Shown piece after piece: positions 40,300 to 49,854 of a stretch of DNA of 64,000 nucleotides. This stretch comes from Paramacrobiotus metropolitanus (lineage: Eukaryota > Tardigrada > Eutardigrada > Parachela > Macrobiotidae), in contig NW_026570261.1 of NCBI RefSeq assembly GCF_019649055.1, positions 1,099,330 through 1,163,329 on the forward strand, written 5' to 3'. A model generated the notes under the pieces. It had not been told where the DNA came from. It made no database searches and saw nothing but the letters and a program-made list of their open reading frames with translations. Position 1 is the first letter of the stretch. Each line of letters opens with the position of its first letter. Position numbers and translations under genes: made by a program.

Positions 40300-40760
40300 T
40301 TAAGGAAGGTCCGTGAGCTTTTTATGGTTCGCACCGTTGGTGTGGTGCCGAGGGGTTGTCCACCGATCTGGGGCCAGCAGGTACGGGGACTTGACGCCTC
40401 AAGAGGTTCGGTTGTCCAGTCTTTTAGGGATCCGACCTCACTGTCCGTATCTTGTACGGACCATCCTTCCGTTGCGCTGTCGGAGGATGTGTCTGACGCC
40501 GATTGTGGATACGTCATATTCGTGGTGCGACGTCTCGCTTTGCCACGTGTTCGGTTGGCCTTTGGGTTGGTTGAGGCTCCGAGTTTTGGTGATCGGTTGG
40601 CCTTAGGGTTAGTTGAGGCTCCGAAAATCGACTTGGTCGCCAGCTGGACGACTGTCGGCCTGGCATCACTTTTAGAGCCAGGTGGCTCAAGCGCTGGTTT
40701 GCCGCTGAGCCTGGATCCACTGGTGGGCTGTTGAGCCATAGGGGTTAGTTTGGGATCCAT
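40182..40760 (-). CDS. pol: pol: N-terminal segment
   Basis: 192 residues from ATG 40760, 90 bp after the gag stop. Basic and low-complexity, with a repeated GASTNPKANR segment (DNA repeat at about 40545-40620). Its last 35 or so codons run in a frame different from the protease frame. The shift lies at an A run near 40295, where a -1 slip or an indel would join them. Gag and pol are thus separated by a stop and a new ATG rather than overlapping as in most Ty3 elements. Confidence 0.6.
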   Translation of the reverse strand: MDPKLTPMAQQPTSGSRLSGKPALEPPGSKSDARPTVVQLATKSIFGASTNPKANRSPKLGASTNPKANRTRGKARRRTTNMTYPQSASDTSSDSATEGWSVQDTDSEVGSLKDWTTEPLEASSPRTCWPQIGGQPLGTTPTVRTIKSSRTFLNTKSMFPPYGLRKHHHRKSLSRRSLYHPSMLLTIQDQCR

Positions 40761-40849
40761 GTAGGGATTAGTTAAGTACGGATTATGGGTTATGTCCGGC
40801 GGTTTCGGTTCCGGTCTTAGGTCGGGTGAGTTGCCGATACTCCCCGACC

Positions 40850-43800
40850 TTAAGCGTTTCCCGCGGTTGGGCTGACCCGGCTAGGGCCGCCGCCGCCATT
40901 GCCATTTGGCTTCACCAGCTGGTCCGGTATGGGTGGTAGCGCTGCCCTTTCGTTGGCTGGCGTCTGGTATCCCTGCTTTGGACCATTTTGCCGGTTGCCG
41001 CCACTCGACCCACTTCCTGAGCCGGTGGACTGCCTTCGGCTGCCGGTCCCCCCACTACCACGTGGTGGTCTGGGTTGTTTGGGTGGCACTAAGCCGAGGC
41101 GGTTAGGATTGGCTGACCCGGTAGGGTAGCCTTTCTGATAGCGATTTCGCCAATCCAAATACCATTTCCGGTTTGGATTTTCGCCATATGGCCTGTTTGC
41201 GTAGCCACAGCCCTCGGTTGGGTGGTTTCCCCACAGGCAGTGGTTGCAGGTGATTATCCCGTCTTTGGCCCATCGTTCGAACATGCGCTCGACTCTGTCG
41301 ATATACATGTCTTCTTGTCTGCGGGCCTCTTCGGGGCTCAGAGTCTGGCGTTGGCCGCTCTGGCCTCCTGGGCTTCGGTTTTGTCCCCCACGGCTGTTGC
41401 CGCTTTGGTTTCCGTTAAAGCTGGCGTTATTGCCCTTGGAAAACTTGCCCTTTGGTCCTCCGCCGCTGTTGCCCTGGCCGTAGCTATAGTTGCCCTGGTT
41501 TCGGGCCTGGCTATAGCCGCCACTACCGCCGTTAGGTGGTGTAGACCCACGTTGTGGGGAGGCTAAGTTCAAGGCCGCGATGGCGGCGTATGTTGCCTCT
41601 ATTTGGGCTTGTGTAGCCTGCGGGGGATAAAGTGCCGGTTGTTGCGGTACGACTTGGGCTTGTGGCGTTTGTATGGCCGTTCGGATGGTTGGGTATCCGC
41701 GGCCCGCCTTCCCTTCGTACTCCGGCTTTCCCATTGTGTATTGCCGGACGTAGTCCCGGAATTCTGCCGGTGACTTCGGTATCCGGATGTCCAGAGCGCG
41801 GCGCAGTTCTGGCTCTTTGACGTTCTCCCTCAGGAAGTGGAGGGTCATTGTGTCGTCCAAGCCAGCGCGCGTCTGGAGAGTCAGCATGGCGTCGTAATAC
41901 TGCTCTGGGGTTTCGGTCAGGTGCTGGTAGTACCGATGTGTGATTTCTCCCATGGCAGTGGCCTGCTGATTATCGTCGCCATATCGAGTGGCAAACTTTT
42001 GGAGCCACTCTTCCACTGGCCAGCCGTCCTCGTCTTCGCGATTGGCTTGGCCAGTGTACCATTCTTTTACAGGGTCCGATAGGGCCATGTAAATGCGGCT
42101 CATAAAGTCCGGATCTGGTTTGTTCAGATCGGACGACTGCTTACAGATCCGTCGGACCTGTGCAAGCCATCCTTTTACCATTGTCTTGTTGCCGTCGAAT
42201 TTTGGCAACTCGGTGCGGACTTGAGCTCTCGCGTTTGCTTTTCCCATCTCTTGGGCCATTTCTTTGATTTGCTCTCTGGTTGAGAGAGCTGGGCTGGCCG
42301 GTGGTGATGGGGCAGGTGTTGGCTGCTGTGGTATCAGCGGCACCTGTTGAGGTTGGGCCCACATTGGTTGGCCCGGTACGATCTGGATGGCTCCGTTGGA
42401 CGCCATCCATCCGTATGCTCCATTCGGGAGCTGGACCAACATGGGCGCATTTTGGCCCTGGCCTGGTTGGGCTGCTGGTCCTGGTGGCATGGCCGCTGTT
42501 GGCGGTATGCCTGATGGTTGGGGCACGTTTTGGCCCGTGGGCGTGGTTTGGCCCATCTGTGGCTGAGCTTGGCCCGTTGGGGCTGCCGCCGAGATAGGAG
42601 GGCCAAATAGGCTTAGTTGGCCTACTAGTGGTGGTTGCACCGTTGGTGTACCACTTTGGCCTCCCATCTGTCCTTGTGTGGCCGATGGCCCGAACATAAG
42701 GCTCGGCTGGCTGGTCCTGGTTGGATCCATGCTGCTAATGTGAGCCTGGCTTGTGGCCGGTTGTGGACTGAAGTTGAAGTCCATGTTCGGGAATATTGAC
42801 GGGTACAAGGACGGGTACGATGGCTTTGATCCGAAATAACTGTGGCTGGGTGTTGCCTGGCTCGGGTCAAAGCCTAGCCCGCTTGACGTAGACGGATGAG
42901 TCTGCGTTGCGGGCGTCACTATTGTCGTTGGACCAATAGTGGCAGTTGTGGTGACCGGGACTGGTGGTGGCGGCAGTGTTACTGTCGCCGTTGATGTTCC
43001 ACGGTCCACCGGGCTGGGAGGCGCAGGTATGGTTGGCCCCTTTGGCGGATCTCCAACCGATGGTCCTTCCACAGCCATGTTGACTTGGTAATTTTGGTGA
43101 TGATACACTGGCTCGCGGTAGAAGCGTTGGCCCTGCCGCAGAGCCTCGTCGACTTTTTCTTGTCGGCGTTGTGTATCCGAGTCTGGGAAGGTATGGTAAG
43201 ACGGTGGTTCTGCGGACAACTCGGAGTTGATGTCTACGAGATGTGATTTCTCCGCATCTAAGCAGGCGTTTTCCGTGCTTAGCCTTTCCAGTTCCTCGTT
43301 GAGTTCGGTGATACGCTGGGTGGCCGCCTGGTAGTCTTTGACCAGGCCGGCATTATTGGCCTCCAATGCGATGATCCGGTCATGTTGGCCCTGGATCACC
43401 TGTTTGGCTTGGTTGAAGGCCTGCTCCAATTGGACGAAGTTTTGATGTCCAATGGCGCTGTTTTGCTCAAGTTGAACCCGAATGGTTGCTTCGGTGTTGA
43501 GCTGGCTCTGGAGGGCAACGATCTGTTGCTGGAGTTGCACATTCTGTGCCTCCTTCTGCTGAACCGTTTGGCTCATCAGTCCTCCTTGTTGGATAGTCTT
43601 CATGAGATTCTGGTGGCTCTCATAAAGAAGATTGTAGCCGTTCCGCAGGCGGTTGATTTCGTCCTGCAGGTTGGCCAAGTCTTCGGTGAGACGCTCGTTT
43701 TCTCTCTGTAGGCGGTCCGCCTCAGAGTCGGTGTCGTCAATGGTGGTCCGGGCCGCAGCCAAGTCATCCTTGGCTTTGGCCAGCTCAGTCCTCGTAGAGG

Positions 43801-45019
43801 TGAGCAGGGCTTCGAGGCCCGCCACAGCCGTTTCCAGGCTGTGGATTGTCCTGTTGAGCTGGTCTCGCTCAGCATTGGGACATGGTGACAACTTGAGTTG
43901 GGTTAGCTCAAGTTGGGTCTGAGCCAGTATGGCCGAGACGCGTTTGGCCTCTGCGTCCGATTGGACCGCAAAGTTTTTGTGCCTGCAGATCTCGTCCTGC
44001 ATCCAACGTTCGGATAGCAGGGTTGCTTCTGCAATATCCGCCAGCTGTTTGGTCAGGTCCCGTACTGTGGTCCTGAGTTGGTCGATTTCGTCGAGCTCCT
44101 CAGGCCGGGTTGCCTGGATCAGTTTCAGCGGGCTGACGTTGGCGCTGCTTGTGTCCCAGGAGGGCTGGTTAAGGTCCATCCTGGCTGTGGCCCTGCTAAG
44201 TTGTGCCAGGTCCACAATTGGCTCTCCGTCCGGTTTGGACGGGCCAGACGCGCCGATGACGTCATTGGTTGGCGATGGCGTTGTATTGGTTGAGCCATCA
44301 ACTTCAAACATGATGGGCGACTGACTCACGGGCTGTTGGCCCTGGTCATGTGCCTTTGGACCAGCCTTTTTGGCTTGGCCCTTGGCCTTGCGTCCACCTT
44401 TGGCCGCCGTTGGCGCCTCAGGTTGGATCTGGTCCGAGCCTGATAGGGCTGGACGTGCTGTCAGATCCTGGACATCAAGGTTGGACCGGGCCAGGTTGTT
44501 TGGCTCTGGTCCATCGGTGCGTGTCTTGTCCTCACCTGTGGCCGCCGTTGGCGCCGCAGGTTGGACTTGGCCCGGACCAGGTATGGCCGGTTGGTGCGCC
44601 AAGTCCCGAGGGACACTGTTGGCCTGGGCCGTCCTATCGGCGCCAGGTTGGCTGTCCAGAGGCTGGTTGGCCTCGGACAGTTCGTCGGATGCCTCCTGGA
44701 ATGTGTCGTCCCGGGTGGCGTCCAGACTTTCGTCGCTGGTTTCCAGGTCAGCCGGCAGGATTTGTTTGTCCCGCCTGGCTTTGGCCTCGACCGAACTCGT
44801 TGAGCCGGCCGAGTTTGGCTCGTCTGGTTCAGAACCGCTCTGTTTGGCCCTGCGGAAACCGTATGTTCCCGGTGGGTCGCGTGTAGCATAGTTCTTCCCC
44901 AGTTGCTTTTTGTATTCGTTGGGTTGGCGCCTGTCCATTGGACTGAGCAATCTCCGTTGGAGTTGCTCATGGCTGGTGTATGGCATCACCTTGGCCAAGG
45001 CGCTTTCGGTTTGGCCCAT
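40850..45019 (-). CDS. gag: gag: very large Gag protein
   Basis: 1389 residues, intact, about three times the usual Ty3 size. It starts MGQTES, a good N-myristoylation context like that of some retroviral Gags. Residues about 310-640 are a long coiled coil (LRTTVRDLTKQLADI; DLANLQDEINRLRNGYNLL). A Pro/Gln/Gly-rich linker follows (about 660-950). Then comes a retrotransposon Gag capsid-like domain (about 960-1150: LPKFDGNKTMVKGWLAQV, PVKEWYTGQ, RYYQHLTETPEQYYDAML, VKEPELRRAL). Near residue 1258 there is a CX2CX4HX4C zinc knuckle (CNHCLWGNHPTEGC). The C-terminus is Gly/Arg/Pro-rich. It should assemble capsids and bind genomic RNA. Confidence 0.92.
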   Translation of the reverse strand: MGQTESALAKVMPYTSHEQLQRRLLSPMDRRQPNEYKKQLGKNYATRDPPGTYGFRRAKQSGSEPDEPNSAGSTSSVEAKARRDKQILPADLETSDESLDATRDDTFQEASDELSEANQPLDSQPGADRTAQANSVPRDLAHQPAIPGPGQVQPAAPTAATGEDKTRTDGPEPNNLARSNLDVQDLTARPALSGSDQIQPEAPTAAKGGRKAKGQAKKAGPKAHDQGQQPVSQSPIMFEVDGSTNTTPSPTNDVIGASGPSKPDGEPIVDLAQLSRATARMDLNQPSWDTSSANVSPLKLIQATRPEELDEIDQLRTTVRDLTKQLADIAEATLLSERWMQDEICRHKNFAVQSDAEAKRVSAILAQTQLELTQLKLSPCPNAERDQLNRTIHSLETAVAGLEALLTSTRTELAKAKDDLAAARTTIDDTDSEADRLQRENERLTEDLANLQDEINRLRNGYNLLYESHQNLMKTIQQGGLMSQTVQQKEAQNVQLQQQIVALQSQLNTEATIRVQLEQNSAIGHQNFVQLEQAFNQAKQVIQGQHDRIIALEANNAGLVKDYQAATQRITELNEELERLSTENACLDAEKSHLVDINSELSAEPPSYHTFPDSDTQRRQEKVDEALRQGQRFYREPVYHHQNYQVNMAVEGPSVGDPPKGPTIPAPPSPVDRGTSTATVTLPPPPVPVTTTATIGPTTIVTPATQTHPSTSSGLGFDPSQATPSHSYFGSKPSYPSLYPSIFPNMDFNFSPQPATSQAHISSMDPTRTSQPSLMFGPSATQGQMGGQSGTPTVQPPLVGQLSLFGPPISAAAPTGQAQPQMGQTTPTGQNVPQPSGIPPTAAMPPGPAAQPGQGQNAPMLVQLPNGAYGWMASNGAIQIVPGQPMWAQPQQVPLIPQQPTPAPSPPASPALSTREQIKEMAQEMGKANARAQVRTELPKFDGNKTMVKGWLAQVRRICKQSSDLNKPDPDFMSRIYMALSDPVKEWYTGQANREDEDGWPVEEWLQKFATRYGDDNQQATAMGEITHRYYQHLTETPEQYYDAMLTLQTRAGLDDTMTLHFLRENVKEPELRRALDIRIPKSPAEFRDYVRQYTMGKPEYEGKAGRGYPTIRTAIQTPQAQVVPQQPALYPPQATQAQIEATYAAIAALNLASPQRGSTPPNGGSGGYSQARNQGNYSYGQGNSGGGPKGKFSKGNNASFNGNQSGNSRGGQNRSPGGQSGQRQTLSPEEARRQEDMYIDRVERMFERWAKDGIITCNHCLWGNHPTEGCGYANRPYGENPNRKWYLDWRNRYQKGYPTGSANPNRLGLVPPKQPRPPRGSGGTGSRRQSTGSGSGSSGGNRQNGPKQGYQTPANERAALPPIPDQLVKPNGNGGGGPSRVSPTAGNA

Positions 45020-46016
45020 GGTAGTGGGACTTGAGAAGTGTCTTTGGTCTTGGTCCGGACCGGAACGTTGAGTTGGCTGTCGCGGGTTGGTGCTGGTCAG
45101 GTACGCTAGAGCTCAGGTTTACCGTTAGCTTCCTATGGCCCTATGTTACGTTACTGACCAGTGTGACGTCACGTACGAAATGGTCTTGCAAAAAGCTCTA
45201 CGTCACGAGTAGCGTGCCGTGAGCAAAATTCAAAAAACAATATGACTCACTACGAGTCTTATAGCACGGGGAAGTTTCCCACGTGTTCTGATTGGTCAGA
45301 ATTTTATGGAAAATAACCACGCTGACGTCACGCGACTTTTCGCAAAATTTTCCGGCTGGACAAAATGGCGGTTGTTTTTCGCCGATAATTCGGTAAAAAT
45401 CAAGGAAAATTTTCTCGAGAGTTCTGTTTTATTTTTCTTATACAGAATTTCACGAGGAATCCAAAAATGCTAATTTCAAGCAAATCGGATGGACGGTAAA
45501 AAAGTTATGAAGGTTTTTAGTTAGGTTCTACGCAGAAACCTCGAAATTTCAAAAAGTTCCACGGAAACCTACGACGCCACAGCAGGTCTTACCGGTCGGT
45601 GATCGTTCCAAACTGCTGCTCCGTCGTTCCCCTTCACCCTTTTCTACCGTAAGGGCCGCAGCGCACCCGATAGGGCGTAATGGTGTAACAGGACCGTACC
45701 GAGCGCAGTTTTTGCGCCGGGAGCCAAAGCTGCGGGAGGCCTACTTTTAGGCGCTGACCCGTATCAACGCAACCCGGTAGGGCGCTTAATTGGACAACTG
45801 GGACGTACCGAACGCAGTTTTTGCGCCGGGAGCCAAAGCTGCGGGGGACCTACTTTTAGGCGCCGACCCGTATGTAATCCGTCGCGCTGCGGATCTCCAG
45901 TGAGATCCGTATGATGCAGGAGATGGTCGCGGGGTTGCTGGCCTACTTATAGGCGATCAGCGTAGTTCGACCGATTATGCCTTCACTGGGAGATCAGAGG
46001 TTCCAGGAAAGAAAAC
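45020..46016 (-). promoter_or_regulatory. 5' leader of the giant element with duplicated stem-loop unit
   Basis: One kilobase of untranslated leader between the primer-binding site and gag. A 109-bp unit is duplicated (about 45666-45774 and 45775-45875). Each copy has CCCGRTAGGGCG, then GTACCGARCGCAGTTTTTGC and GCCGGGAGCC, then TACTTTTAGGCG. GCGCAGTTTTTGCGC in the first copy can fold into a perfect five-base-pair stem. The position suits a dimerisation or packaging signal, or a ribosome landing structure, but this is inference. Confidence 0.5.
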
Positions 46017-46034
46017 CGAACGATAATGCTACCA
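46017..46034 (-). promoter_or_regulatory. Primer-binding site
   Basis: Directly inside the 5' LTR the coding strand reads TGGTAGCATTATCGTTCG. The leading TGG pairs with the CCA end of a tRNA. The first eight bases (TGGTAGCA) match the complement of animal initiator-methionine tRNA ends; the rest does not, so the tRNA remains unassigned. The position fixes the transcription direction as minus. Confidence 0.75.
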
Positions 46035-46426
46035 TGTCAGATATGACACAGAAGCAGATGAAAAATGGGGCAAATATCGCCTTTATTGGTACAATAAAGC
46101 AACAACAACAACACAAAAACCAACAGAAAACCCAATGAGGGAAAAGCTGGAAAAAGTGCCTGCAGTGCGCTGGTGGGGAATCGTGATTAATGATTCCGCG
46201 TGCTGCGGGTGTGCAACAGCTGATGCTGCAAAGCATGGAATCGCCCGTAGGCGCAGGGCTCCACCCCCAAGAGTGCAGAGAAATGCGCTGATTGGTCAGC
46301 GTGGACAAAGTATACGCTGAGTAAGCAGCGTAATAGCGCGGCACGAATGGAGTAGCCATGTGCGGGCGGGCGACAGAGCAAAGCCACGAGAGGTGTCTAC
46401 CGCCTTCGAGTGAGCGGTCTCTGACA
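46035..46426 (-). repeat. 5' LTR of the giant element
   Basis: 392 bp, beginning TGTCAGAGACC on the coding strand and ending TCATATCTGACA. It has the same CCAAT, G-rich and AATAAA elements as the other LTR. It abuts receptor coding sequence at 46427 (flank AGAAA), which does not match the flank GTTAG at the other end. Confidence 0.92.
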
Positions 46427-46859
46427 AGAAACAGGAAACGGTTACGGAACGCATATTATGACGCCTCCGATAAACATGCGGATAGGTTACCACCACCCAC
46501 CGATTAATGGTGATTAAAAGATGGGAATTGGCCACAACGGCGAACAACACCCAGCTGGCAAACGTATAGAAGGCGCATTGACCAACCGTCAAATAGTCGT
46601 CTGGTAGGATGTTAACCAGATCCAAGGGGATGACAGTGACACTGGCCACAATATTGATGGCGAAAAGATGGAGCAGATAAATACCAAAGTATGCAGAGCG
46701 GTCACTTTTGGTTTGGTATACGGAAAATGCGGCCAGGGCGTTTAGGATTACAATGGAGACCAGAAAGACAGCGTAGACAGCAGCAGCGACTGTTCGACCA
46801 CCGACAGATTTCAGAAAAATGTTGCCGAGATGGGATGTTGAATTATTCGTGCTTGCCAT
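46427..46859 (-). pseudogene. Class A GPCR, 5' half, truncated by the LTR
   Basis: ATG 46857-46859 (MASTNNSTSHLGN, an N-glycosylation-type NNS/NST start). It has TM1 (AVYAVFLVSIVILNALAAF), TM2 (FAINIVASVTVIPLDLVNI), TM3 (WVLFAVVANSHLLITINRW) and the start of TM4 (MRSVTVSCF), then runs into LTR sequence. The remaining half, which the copy at 62606-63567 retains, is not found at the left flank of the retroelement. The initial codons are in frame here, unlike in the mirror copy. Confidence 0.85.
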
Positions 46860-48151
46860 TTGTGCAAGCCTCGCTGTTATGTAATGATAGGTAGCACAGC
46901 GAAAACAAACATTTTAGTCCCATATGAATAACGCTTTCAACACTTGGCCACAGTTGTTCTAAATCATTTGATCGGTAGTTCACTTCGAGAAAATTAAAAT
47001 TGCTGAATAAAATCCGTTGGTATCGGGTTATTATTCCACTGACTTAAGCCAAACGTCCGAACTACCATTTATACCACCTTAAAATGCTTGGGCGCATCCA
47101 CACGGAATCTACGCCGTTTATGTAAAAAAAAAGCTACGGCTACGATAAGCTTCCCGGGACAGCGACAGTCGATGCGTGTAACAAATCAGTCCATGGAAAC
47201 GTGAATCACAAACTTTTCGTATCGGCTTTCTGGTGAGAACACAATATTCTGGATAAATCTGATCGGCAGGATGCACGATGCGGCGTTACGTAGTGCAAGA
47301 AATGCACGACCTATACCCGTACTGTTTCCACTAACAAAATTAAACTGAAGGCGTATAAGGTCCAGCTCAATAATGCAGCACCGGCAGAGCGTGACGGGGC
47401 AGTTTGCGAGCATGAACTGTAAGAGCGTTCAGCGAACGGTTACGTGTGCCAAATAAACGGCACAGCACGTGTCGCTGTAATCTGGCTAAAATCTCTGTAA
47501 AAAGGTTCACTTTGGAGAAACAAAGTGTATCAGAGACGGTTAGAACGACGGTAGGGCAAAAACAAAAAAAAAACAATAGCAAAGGGAAAATTAAAACATA
47601 GATTCATGCAGGACAGTCTGAAATGTCAAATGATCACACGTATAATTTGCTGATTATTTATTTACCCTGGTACTGAAACGCACTCTAAAGTGCTATAAGC
47701 GATACTACGTTGTCTTGCTGCATGTTTAACATGAACGTATGTATCTGTATTCTGTACGTTGACTTCTGGGTTTAAACTTTCAGATCTGTACTTACATACA
47801 GTTGTGATCGCTTATAAAGCTTTTATCAAATTCAGAAATATACATCAGCTTCCTAAATGGACCGTGACACCATCGTGTCATATTTAAACATCGACTACCA
47901 AGAAGAAACGCGTTTTTATTGGGTTATTCAAATTAAAAATTGCGAAGTGTCTCGGGGCAACGGTTTTTATTGGAACTGCAGTACTTTCTACTGGTATTGT
48001 TGCCTGGAAATGGAATTCCAGCAATAGAAACACAATATAGCGGAAATCGAAAAATTAAAGATTTTTTTTTACCTTTCCTGAAATATGAATGGCCCCTTGG
48101 GGGCCGGGGGTATCTTCAAAGCTTTACTTAGTTTGTTCCGCAGAACATTTT

Positions 48152-48312
48152 ATAATTCAAACTGCATTGCTATTCTGGGTCCCAGTTTTGCTCTACTAGC
48201 ACTAGTAGTACAAAATTTGCCATGAGGAGGTACAATTCAGATTGCATTGCTATTCTGGGTCCCAGTTTTGCTCTACTACCCTAGTACTAGTACGGTAGTA
48301 CAAAATTTGCCA
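48152..48312. repeat. Two direct copies of an 80-bp unit
   Basis: GCATTGCTATTCTGGGTCCC plus AGTTTTGCTCTACTA and GTACAAAATTTGCCA occur twice, about 80 bp apart. Between them are CACTAGTAGTAC-type palindromic strings (CCTAGTACTAGTACGG). The mirror image lies at 61152-61312 in the right arm. Confidence 0.8.
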
Positions 48313-49122
48313 ACATTCTTCGGCGTAATGCACGTTTGCAGACTTCAAGTAACTTATTTACTTGCAACTTGCAGGTACTTGATTTGAAGAAAAAAACCGT
48401 AATAAGAACGATAACAATTAGATTAATGAGAAGGTGACCGTGACCTGCTTTCCTTTTTACTGTATTTTATGCTTTTATTGTAATTTTCGAGAAATTCTCA
48501 TAAAAACTATAGCGTTTGCAACTCATAAAAACGTCTAATAAAACTATAGCGTTTCCTTTTTGGTGTGGTCCTGTTAATGATAGGACAGGCTCGTATTCTT
48601 AAATTTAAATACATGTGGCTTTAGTTTAAAACTTTTTTAGATGGGCATCTTTACGGCGGTTCAGTATCTGTACTTGTAAATTGAAATCAGTAACAGCACT
48701 TCTGTACAGTAAGTATTTGAATCGCAAGTTATTTTAAAGTGTATTTATTACTTACTGTAATGAATAGTAAAAACAATAGTAATGTAGTCGTGCTGATTTA
48801 TTTCAGCTGCACGTTTAGTTTCCATGACAATGGCCGTCACACACATCAAAATTAATTAATTAATTTATTAATTACTTAATTAAATGTGAACACAAGTAAG
48901 TACAGTACTCAGTGCTGTACCTGTACATGTACTGAGTATTGCACTGTAATTCATATACCGCCATACAGTGCGGCACGAAAAGGTGTACAGGTTCAGGAAC
49001 AGCGCAGGGCATACATTTTAAATCCTTAAAATTCGAGAGAACGAATTTCAAGGAGTTTCGGTGCGGAAATGAATAATTTTATTGAACTTATTTTTAAGGA
49101 ATTTAGTTTATTTTAAGGAAAT

Positions 49123-49854
49123 CACTATAGGCACCCCCTTACACCCTCGTTTATTATAGGCACCCCTTCTCGCACCCCGTAATTTATAGACACCCTTTTC
49201 TGTTTACTAAATAGAAACACCCTGTCAGTGTATTTTATAGACACCCTTTTATAGCATTTTTCGGGTACAGAATTCGAAAATGATTTCATGTACTGTACGT
49301 GCGTCAGTCTCATACAGATACTCGCATACAGACAGAATCAGGCTCTCCATCCGATTATCGGGCGGTGAGGCTGATCTGCTAACTTAGATCTAATGAGGAT
49401 GGAATCGTCGGCGGTAATTTTGATGTTTCGTTTCGCATTTGTAATTTCGGATGCCGGTTTTCTGTCGGTTCTTTACGGACACCGGGTGGCCTTCTTGGGT
49501 TGTTTTCGGACACCAAAGTTTTTCCTTACCCCCAGTCTTTGTGGCAGTTTTTAAAGGCGGTGAAAAACGCGTCGATATAGTGGTTCCTTTTATATGACAT
49601 AAAACAAAGTGCAACTGATCGACCTTTCCCGTGACGATCTTGTACAACAACAGCATACAAGCAGTAGTTTTCTACATTACCGTATCTAGGTTCTAACACT
49701 ACAATTACAGTATAATATGCTAAAGTTTCATAAGGGTGCCTATAAAAACAGGGTGCCCGAAAGAATCAATTAATAAGATAAGGGTGCCTTTAATTAACGG
49801 GGTGCGCGGAAAGGGGTGCCTATAGTAAACGGGGGTTTTGGGGTGCCTATAGTG
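49123..49854. mobile_element. DNA element with TATAGRCACCC-array ends (left arm)
   Basis: Inverted ends of about 75 bp: the left begins CACTATAGGCACCCCC and the right end read inward is CACTATAGGCACCCCAAAA. Each end is a run of three to five 25-30-bp units containing TATAGRCACCC. TTATTTTAAGGA flanks it at 49108-49119 and 49861-49872, a possible 12-bp target duplication, although similar strings are common nearby. It holds a frame of 88 codons (49390-49656, minus) without a recognisable transposase domain. Probably non-autonomous. Confidence 0.7.

Larger units (their letters stand above)
21736..46426 (-). mobile_element. Giant (24.7 kb) Ty3/gypsy-type LTR retrotransposon
   Basis: Bounded by direct LTRs that begin TGTCAGA and end TCTGACA. 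It is transcribed on the minus strand in the order LTR, primer-binding site, leader, gag, pol (protease, RT, RNase H, integrase), four accessory coding blocks, 3' non-coding DNA, LTR. RT before integrase, the retropepsin, the GPY/F-like integrase tail and the DD35E spacing fit Ty3/gypsy. Only two differences between the LTRs (one substitution, one T indel) imply a recent insertion. Despite this, the pol and last-ORF reading frames are broken by single-base shifts. No target duplication is present, and the flanks are unrelated. Confidence 0.93.

Noticed and set aside
21736-46426. Plus-strand orientation of the LTR element
   Set aside because: All gag/pol motifs and the TGG-initiated primer-binding site are on the minus strand. 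The purine-rich GGGCGGGAGTGGGAG at 22133 on the plus strand is on the wrong strand to be the polypurine tract.
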